Shown: positions 25,104-33,728 of the stretch, piece by piece | Numbering within the stretch: the stretch's first letter is position 1 | Layout: each line of letters opens with the position of its first letter | Origin: Caenorhabditis remanei | Lineage: Eukaryota > Nematoda > Chromadorea > Rhabditida > Rhabditidae | Direction: 5' to 3' | Length of the DNA stretch: 64,000 nucleotides | Assembly (NCBI RefSeq): GCF_010183535.1 | Contig: NC_071332.1 | Location: 9,424,001 to 9,488,000, forward strand | Notes under the pieces: model-generated | Databases searched by the model: none | What the model was told of the DNA's origin: nothing | What the model saw: the letters and a program-made list of their open reading frames with translations, nothing else | Translations under genes and position numbers: made by a program

Positions 25104-25669
25104 GAAACCGACGTCATCATATATCAATTCCATTTTGAATATTCATTTTATTTCGGGTTAACCCTCCCTTGTTGATTCTTTTTCCTATTTTTATCGATCT
25201 CCCCATCTCACTTTTTGAAGAGTTTTCATTTCCGAATGTGACACTTAATTTAAGGGTCTTACCTCCTGGCAAATCCAACTTTTAACTCAAAACTTTTAAA
25301 ATCCCGAGTATATTCACCATTCCCCATTCTCCAAATGTACACCGTGTGATCCAAGATCTCCGTTCCGATGCTCTAGTAATCCATCTAGCGCCTCCCATCT
25401 CCCCTCTCATTAGTACATTCTCTAGAACTTCCCCATTCTCTGTATAAACTTTGACACTCTCACCCACATTGACATACTGATTTGCCAGAGCCATACTCTT
25501 CCCAACTATTACTATTGTTCCCAAAGATTCGAAATTTTACTGAACCGATCATCCATTTTTTGAAATGGAATCCATTGTTTCACTTTCTATTTTACTTTAA
25601 TATTGTCCAAATTTCTGTACACCTTGCGTCTTTCTGCTCTTTTTTGTCTTGTTTCCCTCCCAACTCTTA
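25104..25669. other. 3' flank of the Ly-6-like gene
   Basis: AT-rich 3' UTR and intergenic DNA up to the palindromic element. No clean AATAAA directly after the stop and no supported exon. Confidence 0.5.
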
Positions 25670-26290
25670 CTAGGGAAGGCCCTCGAGTCAAAGTGGAGAT
25701 ATGGGACGTGACCTATATCGTTGGAAAGCTGAGAACACGCTGATTCCAAATATATATTCAGTTTTTGCCCTCGAGGCTTGGTATTCGAGAAAAACGAGGT
25801 CAAAGTTTGAACCCCTAACAAGTCATAACCTTACCGACGTCTTAAAAATATCGGCAGCGTGGTGTAGGCGGTAGCAGTGTAGTCAATGCGCAATCATTTT
25901 TTGGTTCAATTCCATCCGGCCACCAAATTTTTTTTTGGTTTTTTAAGTTTCGTTTTTTTTGGATCGGGATGTTGTTTTTTTGAAAGTTTTGTTCAAATAG
26001 ATAAAAAACGAAACTTAAAAAACCAAAAAAAATTTGGTGGCCGGATGGAATTGAACCAAAAAGTGATTGCGCATTGACTACACTGCTACCGCCTACACCA
26101 CGCTGCCGATATTTTTAAGACGTCGGTAAGGTTATGACTTGTTAGGGGTTCAAACTTTGACCTCGTTTTTCTCGAATACCAAGCCTCGAGGGCAAAAACT
26201 GAATATATATTTGGAATCAGCGTGTTCTCAGCTTTCCAACGATATAGGTCACGTCCCATATCTCCACTTTGACTCGAGGGCCTTCCCTAG
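25670..26290. mobile_element. 621-bp palindromic transposon (MITE), TTA target duplication
   Basis: The left end CTAGGGAAGGCCCTCGAG is exactly mirrored at the right end, and the two arms (about 290 bp each) match with very few differences down to a short unpaired centre near 25960-26000. TTA precedes the left end (25667-25669) and follows the right end (26291-26293), a 3-bp duplication of the type made by PIF/Harbinger transposases. No transposase ORF exists, so it is a non-autonomous foldback element. High arm identity suggests recent insertion or conversion between arms. Each arm contains a tRNA-like segment. Confidence 0.8.
25852..25924 (+). other. tRNA-like (pol III box A/B) segment in palindrome arm
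   Basis: GCGTGGTGTAGGCGGTAGCA resembles a pol III box A and GGTTCAATTCC a box B, spaced as in tRNA genes, and the segment ends GGCCACCA. The acceptor and anticodon stems do not pair well, so a functional tRNA is unlikely. A mirror copy on the minus strand occupies about 26035-26108. It looks like a tRNA-derived (SINE-like) part carried by the element. Confidence 0.5.
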
Positions 26291-27065
26291 TTAGTTGTTT
26301 TCAAAACGCTTCGAGAATCAAATTCAAAATCAAAAACTACCGAAATAAAGTAGCAGATTTTGAGAAAATCATACACTTTCATTACTTCATTTCAGAGCAA
26401 CAATCTCAGTGAATTTGCTGAGGATCTTCAGAATTTCGAATTTTCGTTCACATTTTTTCCCATTTTTACGAAAAAACAACATGTTTAAATGTTAAGTAGT
26501 TTGAGTTTTATTGTGAACTTGAAAGACTTTTAGATTTCGAGCATCGTTGTGATATCTTTCTGGATTAATCTAAAAGTGAATTGTGGTATTCAATCAAGTA
26601 AACCATAGTTTTTAAATAAATAAAAACTATTCTATATTATACGAATGTGGATGTTAAAGTTGCTCGAGTTTCAAACCAAAGTTGACGTCAAAATTATCTT
26701 ATTTGAGACACAATATATTTCTAGTTTAATAACATCGTTTTGCGAATCGCGAGTACATTTTTACAAATCAATGAGCTGCTGATCGGAAAGTCATACAGCT
26801 AAGTACTGTAGAAAAAACTTGTGCGCTTCACTTCGGTGTTTGCGTACTTAAAAAAAATTTCAAGATAAATTAATTTTTATTGAATTTTAAACTTTTTTGC
26901 TTGAGTGTTTTTTATGTAACAACTGATATTATTTTTTATCGCCATTAAATTTACTTTTGTTAATTTCATATAGTTCGTGAGGTTATTTCGTCAATTCATG
27001 GCGGGAACGACAGGTGAATACTCTCGATAACTCCAAACAAATTTCAGGCGAAACCTCTTTCGACC
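26291..27065. other. Intergenic between palindrome and coiled-coil gene
   Basis: AT-rich sequence without supported exons. Near its right end, an ATG at 26998 opens a short upstream ORF, and a TTTCAG ending at 27047 lies 18 bp before the ATG of the next gene, a probable trans-splice acceptor. Confidence 0.5.
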
Positions 27066-27854
27066 ATGAGCCACAAAAGCTTGCTCCAAAAGGTGGAAGA
27101 CGACGAAAGCAGTATTGAGTTCGATGAAGCTGGGGTTAAGGAGGTAACATTTATTTAAATAAACAACCAATGGCCTTCGAAAGGTCTTGAATCAATTATT
27201 TTCATTAATGAATTACTCATGCGGAAAACGTTTTGATTGTACGATCAAAAATTAAAAGGAAAGTCATTTTCCAGTAATTTTGAATATTCGATCGTCTAAA
27301 TGAATGAAATGGAGACACTTCCGATAAAAATATAGCAAGTTTTAACTGATTGTGCTAAGTTAAATTGTCCTTACGTAATCAAATCAACACATGTAAAGCG
27401 AAAGTCACAACTTGACAATTTCTTGTTTCAGATGGTTCTTCTCGTAAAGAAATTGTCTTCAAAAGTCAATCAACAAGAAGAGAGAATCGATGAGCTCTGT
27501 AAACAGAAGAATCAGCTGAACAATCCGGAAGGCGAAGATCGCGAAGAACAGGAGCCGAGGGAGCCAGAAAGAAAGAAACCAAAGCTCAGATGCTCGGAAA
27601 TGGACGATTTGACATCTGAAATGAAGCCCACTGAAAATCTTGTTTCTGCACTTGACAAGTATTTTTCCGGTAACCCAGTGCCAATGAACCAGGTAATGTT
27701 GAAGACGTATGAAAACATAAATCTAGAATTGAACTACTTTTTTCGATAAATTTTTTGAAAATTGCCGTAGAAGGGAGCCACTGATGAGTACCCGACCTTC
27801 TACGTGAACCAATACATTGAAATGTGTCTGGCTTCAGGGTCGAAACACTACTAA
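27066..27854 (+). CDS. Small coiled-coil, probably nuclear protein (unknown family)
   Basis: Exons: 27066-27143, 27432-27692, 27771-27854; 140 aa. I do not recognise it. Residues 1-50 include an acidic stretch and heptad-like helix (MVLLVKKLSSKVNQQEERID). Then comes a charged segment with a basic patch, PERKKPKLR, resembling a nuclear-localisation signal, followed by NLVSALDKYFSGNP and a short C-terminus ending SGSKHY. The layout (coiled coil, acidic linker, basic patch) suits a small DNA- or chromatin-associated protein, but this is inference. The start was chosen because TTTCAG ends 18 bp upstream; an upstream ATG at 26998 reads only 10 codons if unspliced. The last exon uses a modest acceptor (GCCGTAG). 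An AATAAA at 28061 would end its mRNA about 70 bp before the next gene's acceptor. Confidence 0.65.
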
Positions 27855-28060
27855 CCTAGTTTTTTGAGCGTTTCAGAAATTATTGCCGCGTCAGAAAGTA
27901 AGTCTTTAGATTTTAATTCTTGATACATTTCAATAAAAACTATAGCAAACATTATTTTAGATTCAACGAACTTTGCAGCTGCTGGCCGTTACCTTCACAT
28001 CAGATGCTCCTTTCTCTGTTTGAATGCTGAAAAACCGAATTATCCATTTACAAATGTTCC

Positions 28061-28066
28061 AATAAA
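28061..28066 (+). terminator. Poly(A) signal of the coiled-coil gene
   Basis: AATAAA about 207 bp after the stop codon at 27854 and about 70 bp before the TTACAG that precedes the trypsin-fold gene. This spacing is typical of intercistronic regions of worm operons. Confidence 0.5.
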
Positions 28067-28137
28067 TCTTTCCATACCCCAATTTGCCTTCCATTTGAAT
28101 TCACAAATGCATTAGAGAATGAAGATTGTCGTTACAG

Positions 28138-29024
28138 ATGTCCGAAGGCAGTTGCGAAAAGATGGAACAATGTTTGTATCAAATTGTTTCTCCGTCTCGC
28201 AGTGGAAAAGATCGTGACCTTATGTGCTGCGTTATTTCGATTTCCGAATCATACGCTTGCACTTACTCACATTCTTCTTTCTGGAGAAAAAAAAATTGGA
28301 CTGACGAAGTTGTTATTTTAAAACAAGTTGCAGGAGAGCGAATTGTTCACGTCAGTTATTTTAACACTAGAGTATCAGAAATGTTACAATCCATTTGATT
28401 CAGTAGATCTGTTCGTCAGAATTTAGTGGCTAGAACAGCTAACTATAACAGAAAACAAGAACCAATGAGAATCTTATCTGAATCTTGTTTCCAGACGAAA
28501 TTCGTTAAAAAATGCGATGAAGCTGATTTCGTGATTCTGAAAGCAATTGGTGAGGACCACAAGTTTCCAGTATATCCTGCCGGTATCATCGAACCATATC
28601 CAGGGCTACGGTACAACTTTGTGGGGCTAGACGACATAAGACAAGTTTATTGGAAAACCGGGGTCGTGAGTCAAAAATTCAGTAAGACTTGATTTCGCCT
28701 TCAAATCACATGCACTTTTTAAGATATTTTTGTCATGGATCATCGCATACTGTAAATGGAGACAGCGGAGCAGCTCTTTTCAGCGAGAACGGACGTTTTA
28801 TCGGAATGAACACTCACAAAAATCGGTTCTTTTTCGATGTGAGTGACAAAGAGGCTTCCGATCAAAGGAGATGTAACCGCTTGAAGGGGGCAGATTTCAA
28901 GACAAGTGCAGTGACAGTCCAGAGGAAATTAGAAACTGATGAACAACGGCTAGAAAGAGTTGTCAGTCACTCCAGTTATTGTAGATTTACTCAAAGCAGC
29001 GTTATCACTAATGGAATATTTTAG
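28138..29024 (+). CDS. Trypsin-fold (clan PA, HtrA-like pattern) protease gene, junction unresolved
   Basis: Readable exons: 28138-28350, 28420-28681 and about 28724-29024. A catalytic triad can be placed: His45 in YACTYSHSSF (strand-plus-His pattern as in VLTASH), Asp107 in CDEADFVILKA, and Ser in NGDSGAALFSENGRFIGMN. There is no signal peptide, so it would be cytosolic. The ATG directly follows CGTTACAG, a likely trans-splice acceptor. Exons 1 and 2 join in phase 0 using CAC|GTCAGT and GTTCGTCAG. Exon 2 appears to end at TTC A|GTAAG (phase 1), while the best acceptor for the GDSG exon (TTTTTAAG at 28723) needs phase 2. I find no canonical pair that restores frame, so a one-base frameshift (perhaps in the T run at 28726-28731), a pseudogene or a noncanonical splice remains open. 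The C-terminal 50 residues are charged and unfamiliar. Confidence 0.55.
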
Positions 29025-29721
29025 AAAAGACTAATTAATAATCAATGTATTTAATTCCTAATATATTTCCTGTACCATTTTGACTTTAATTTTTTTCAAA
29101 TGTCACTCATTCTTTATTTTTTTCAAATATCACTCATTCATACATTCATTCAATATTTTTCAATTTACATTTTGCTTTTTTCCGAAAAAAAGATTCTCTC
29201 TATTTGTTTGAAAGCAGTATTTGCTTGATTTTCTGAATAATGATTACTCTCACGATCTATTTAGCATCCAAATGGACACGGCCGGCACTGCCTCCTGCAC
29301 GAAAAAAGCGATGTCTCGCGTCTCCACTCTCTCACGCGTGCAAATAGAGCACAATTGCATTGAACACTGATTTTCTTTGTTGAAATTGAAAACGTAGTCG
29401 AAAGACATAAAATTTGGAGACTGAAAATTATATGAATGGAAAGAGGAGAATTTTAGCTATATTTTTCTATACAAAACTTACATTAACACTGCGACTGAAA
29501 AATTATAGCAAAGCTCCGCATCAAATTCAGATTTTCTATGAATTTATAACATTGCAATGCATTGTCCGCAGTTTTTTAAAAGTTTTTCTGAGTTAAAACT
29601 TATAAATTGTGTTGATTTGTGATGTAATATAGATAGTATCCACACGATATCTTCTCTTCCTTCACAGCACTGCATCTATAGTATGACCGGCATAGACCGA
29701 AAACGGAAAACCCTCATACTA
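29025..29721. other. Intergenic between protease gene and palindromic transposon
   Basis: AT-rich DNA with short repeated TCACTCATTC runs at about 29100-29150. At 29288-29310 lies CTGCCTCCTGCACGAAAAAA followed by GCG, which recurs inverted at 31314-31336. No supported exon. Confidence 0.45.
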
Positions 29722-30901
29722 CAGTGCTCCACATAATGATACTGGCCGTTGATGAAAAATGCCAGATGGACACTCAAACTGCACAGATATCGTCCATCAA
29801 TCAAATTTCGAAAGGAACAAGCTGTTCGGGAGGTACATTCTGTCCATAGGTTGTGATTCCAGTAGATTGTGGTGCGAAGAGTTTTTTGGAAGGGCATCCA
29901 CGTTTTCTGACCGATACAAACGCAGAACCATGCATTTTGCTCCAAGTTTCAGTCACTCATGCTCCTAAAATGAGTGTCGAAATAAACTTTCCAGTGTCTG
30001 CAAACACTGTTTATCGACTTTTATTGAAAAGTCATATTGGGAGACTCAGAGAAATGTAAAACGCATCGGATATAACAGAGATTTATTGTGATTACCTCCT
30101 TAAATTTGCTGAAAACCTACAACCCAGATGCTTACGTTGAGTGAGGGTTACTGTACCTCTATACCTACAACCCAGATGCTTACGTTGAGTGAGGGTTACT
30201 GTACCTCTATACCTACAACCCAGATGCTTACGTTGAGTGAGGGTTACTGTACCTATATCCGATGCGTTTTACATTTCTCTGAGTCTCCCAATATGACTTT
30301 TCAATAAAAGTCGATAAACAGTGTTTCCAGACACTGGAAAGTTTATTTCGACACTCATTTTAGGAGCATGAGTGACTGAAACTTGGAGCAAAATGCATGG
30401 TTCTGCGTTTGTATCGGTCAGAAAACGTGGATGCCCTTCCAAAAAACTCTTTGCACCACAATCTACTGGAATCACAACCTATGGACAGAATGTACCTCCC
30501 GAACAGCTTGTTCCTTTCGAAATTTGATTGATTGACGATATCTGTGCAGTTTGAGTGTCCATCTGGCATTTTTCATCAACGGCCAGCAAGTTTCTTGGAC
30601 CCATCGGTGTGAAAACCAATGAAGTAGCGAAAAAAACGGTTTTAGTGTGATTAATGGTAAGAATAATAGAGAAATAATGCTAAAAATGAAAAGTGTCGTA
30701 TCATTTTGTGGATTGAAAAAAACGAAAAAATCGAAAAATTTGATTTTTCTCAGTTTGTTATATCGAGTTTGTTTTTGTTATGTAACTAATAAATGTTACT
30801 TATAGAGAGTTTTCAATACGGTTACGAACTATATTTCATCATTTCTCATTTTTGAGATTTTCGAAATTTTGAAGGGTGGCGTATCATTATGTGGAGCACT
30901 G
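29722..30901. mobile_element. TA-flanked palindromic Tc1/mariner-like non-autonomous element
   Basis: Ends are perfect inverted copies of CAGTGCTCCACATAATGATA plus C, flanked by TA on both sides (29720-29721 and 30902-30903), the target duplication of Tc1/mariner elements. Inside are two inverted arms of 332 bp (29743-30074 and 30254-30585) around a 179-bp loop with a tandem repeat. Right of the palindrome is a 290-bp AT-rich tail containing a second, degenerate end-like motif (CGTATCATTTTGTGGA near 30690). Mirrored ORFs of 68-69 codons in the arms are a consequence of the palindrome; I do not see a DDE transposase. Confidence 0.8.
30115..30253 (+). repeat. 48-bp tandem repeat, about 2.9 copies
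   Basis: Units start at 30115, 30163 and 30211 with ACCTACAACCCAGATGCTTA and end in GTTACTGTACCTCTAT. Copies are essentially identical, so expansion is recent. It occupies the loop between the palindrome arms. Confidence 0.9.
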
Positions 30902-32522
30902 TAGCAAACATAAAACTTGGTTGAAAACTGTGTTTAGTATAAAATTTGGAGATCTCAGTTGAAAGCCGTGAAAATGTTTCGATTTTCGGAGGTTTTAAAA
31001 AAACTGGGCTCGATATCCAAAAAACTAAACGGATATCTTATTGCGAATGTTATCAGCTACATTTTGAGCTGTGATACGAAAGTTTTACTTCAGAACGAAG
31101 TACGTTATAACTGTTTGAAATTGTGGAAAAAGAATTAAAAGGAATAGGGTTACTGTAAGACACTTCATCACGGCATCTGAAAAAAATGTTTGCTTTCCAA
31201 TCTTTCTTTGTTTGAGTACACATTTCGCTCTTAATTTTTGCAGTCTAATCTCAGTGAGAGAGTGAAAGACGTGTCTCTCTGTAAGAGACGCAAACAACGT
31301 GCCAAAAGATAGGCGCTTTTCTCGTGCAGGAGGCAGAGAAACGCTCAATAACAACCATTGGCATCCCCATTGTTGGGGGAATTCATCAACAGCGTCTCCA
31401 ATGACCAAATGTTGGCATAAGACGCTCTGCGAATAGTCGATATACTGCAGCACCTCTCAAAAGTAATACATTGTTGGTTTCCAGTAAAGAGTTTTTTTCA
31501 ATATGTAGACATTTATTTGAAACTTTGGGAAACAAATTTTTAGATCTAATTATGCTCCAACAGAAACATTCAGATGGAAACCACGTTAAATAAGTTTTCT
31601 ACTCATTTTCGAAAATCAATAAAATCGTAAATTTTTGTTTCCAAGAGTGGTGTATGAAAAATAAAATGTAGATATTATGTTTTTGACTGTTTTTAGATAA
31701 AATAAGCCAGGGTTTTTATTTTCTGACCTATTAACCACACTGACGAACTTGGTTCCCATGTCTCAAGAGCTTAAAAAGTTTAGCTTATTAGCTGTTTTTA
31801 ATTTCAAAAAGCCGAAACTTTGATTTGTGTAAAAAACAGTTTAAAATCTACCGGAATATACTGCGAATGATGACGAACATTTTTTAATGCTAGAATTCTG
31901 ATAGAAATAGTATTTTAAGCTTGAAAAGCATTCAGTGATCTAATGTTGTTACTGTGGTATTGATCTCCGTGATATACACATACACTACTTATATGTAATC
32001 AAAGTTTGGAAGTCATGACAACTTAATGCACTTTATATCCAAACCGCCGAATCTCAATAGCCCGAAAACATGTGAACGAATTTCATGGCTGTGGTTCCTT
32101 AATCAGAATGTAATGCTCTAAGCTAACTATATATGAAAACAATCAATAACTTAATATCTACATTAAATATTTAATACTAATATACTAAACGTTATGATCA
32201 ATCAAAAGAAAGCTCATAACCTTTTTCAGCGGTCTTGTTTGTCTTGTCTCCCTCTCTCCTTGTTTCGGTATCAATTCTTCCTGGTTTACCGAATTATTCA
32301 CTTTAGACTATGAATTCTTCTGAAAAGCGAATAGTATGCTGTAGAAATTATCATAGTTATTAACGGTTTTCGCGTTTGAATAATTCGAAGAACTTGTTCT
32401 TCTGCTCTCCCAAGTTCATGAGTAAAGTTTTAAGTAACATTATCAATCTCTATCAAGTGAATTCTTTTAAATTCACTTTCTTGTCCTGGCTAATAAACTC
32501 CAACTGTTCTTGATACTTCCAG
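30902..32522. other. Intergenic region, no gene recognised
   Basis: 1.6 kb of AT-rich sequence. A minus-strand ORF at 31085-31453 (122 codons) has no motif or splice context I trust. The region holds the promoter of the next gene, whose ATG at 32523 directly follows ACTTCCAG, a likely trans-splice acceptor. Confidence 0.45.
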
Positions 32523-33307
32523 ATGGCGGATATCTTCAAAATTAGTGAAAATGCGTTGTTCACTACGACAAAACCCAATGGATCACATCAACAAGACTGC
32601 GTAATTGCTGTTCATGAACGCCTTGCAGTTTCTAATTTCAGTGATCATCTCACTTTCCAGCCAGGAACAGAACATACTCTGTACAATTTGATTGACCCAT
32701 CGATAGAAATCAAGGTTTGAATATATTCTTCCTTCCTCGTTCCAAAAAAAATTATTTCAGGTTGTAGTCGAAGGTACAACTCCGGACAAACAGATCATTC
32801 ACTTTAAAACTTGTGATGACAAAGAGTTTCCGTATTTTCTGCGTAGTGCAGTTCCCAGTGGAACAAAAAAACCCTACAATTTATTAGGAATTCATCAAGA
32901 AAAAATAATTCCTCAGTGGTCAGTAGGTGATATTTTGCGCCGCGCAGGTTGGTTGTTTTTTTCATTTTTTTTTCATAAATTTTTATTCAGTGGGAGAAAT
33001 ACTTGTCGGTAGTCCCGCGGGATCTCCAGGGAGTGCAGTCATTGATAAAAGTGGATATCTGATGGGAATGATAATAAAATCAGAAAACAACGAAGTTCTA
33101 ATTGCAAGCACAGTCCTCATTTACGGCCTTCTTCCAACTGGTGATCCTGATCCTGATCGTGTGAGTTTTTAACTTCATTAAAACAACTTCATTTTCCTGA
33201 ATCATTCAAATATTACTCAACTTCTAGTGGAACAGAGTAGAGTAGTTAAAATAACCATTCCGATCAATTATGCTATAATTTTTCAGTTTTTCTTTGACGA
33301 ATGCTGA
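32523..33307 (+). CDS. Trypsin-fold paralogue with lost nucleophile (pseudoprotease)
   Basis: Exons: 32523-32714, 32761-32947, 32991-33160, 33287-33307; 189 aa, all joins in frame. No signal peptide. It aligns by eye with the protease gene at 28138: the nucleophile region GDSGAALFSENGRFIGMN corresponds to GSPGSAVIDKSGYLMGMI, so Asp-Ser is replaced by Ser-Pro while the flanking glycines remain. The His region reads VHERLAVSNFSDHL, and the Asp region is around HFKTCDDKEFPYFL. The core of the fold seems kept, but hydrolysis through the usual Ser cannot work, which suggests a binding or regulatory role. The last exon is only 21 bp (FFFDEC). Family relationship is inferred from motif order and spacing. 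Confidence 0.65.
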
Positions 33308-33426
33308 ATTTTCAAAGAGATCTTCAAGTGAGCACAACTGTTTTTTAAATTCATTCATTTTTAAAGGCATGAAATAAACTTTATTAACTTAACAAACTGT
33401 TTAAAAATACATTCAAACTGGATACG

Positions 33427-33525
33427 TTTCAGTCAGACGGATAGATGTTTGTTTAGACACTACACCTGTTATAAGGTCTTCTCTTTCAAACTCCTGATGA
33501 TTTCAAGAATTCTTCTCAAATTGAT
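33427..33525 (-). pseudogene. Relic last exon of a chemoreceptor-like 7TM gene
   Basis: The sequence after the acceptor GATTTCAG is clearly similar to the last exon of the chemoreceptor at 39637-40794 (shared CTTGAAAT, ACCTTATAACA and ACTGAAAC blocks in order). The third codon is TGA where the intact paralogue has CGA (SIR becomes SI-stop), and an indel follows. The other four exons are absent. It sits between the pseudoprotease and carboxylesterase 1. Confidence 0.75.
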
Positions 33526-33728
33526 CTGAAATCAGCTTGAGAGTATTTCTCATTAAACGACTCTGATAGCGATGTTTCACAAGATGATGAACAGACGAAG
33601 TTTCATAATCCGATAATGATAACACACATGCACACTCGTATTCTGTGAAACTTTCCGATAGCCCATAGCTCTTAAAATAGAAGTGAAAATGCTTCATTTC
33701 GAAGAAAAAAATCAAACAAAGTATCACT

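Noticed and set aside
25852..25924. A functional tRNA gene
   Set aside because: Box A and box B resemble a tRNA, but acceptor, anticodon and T stems do not pair properly; kept only as tRNA-like.
29676..30569. Mirrored ORFs with residues such as MIPVDCGAKSFLEG, considered as a transposase
   Set aside because: They are the same palindromic sequence read on both arms; no DDE or helix-turn-helix motif is visible.
31085..31453. 122-codon minus ORF
   Set aside because: No signal peptide, domain or splice support; includes the inverted 23-nt repeat.
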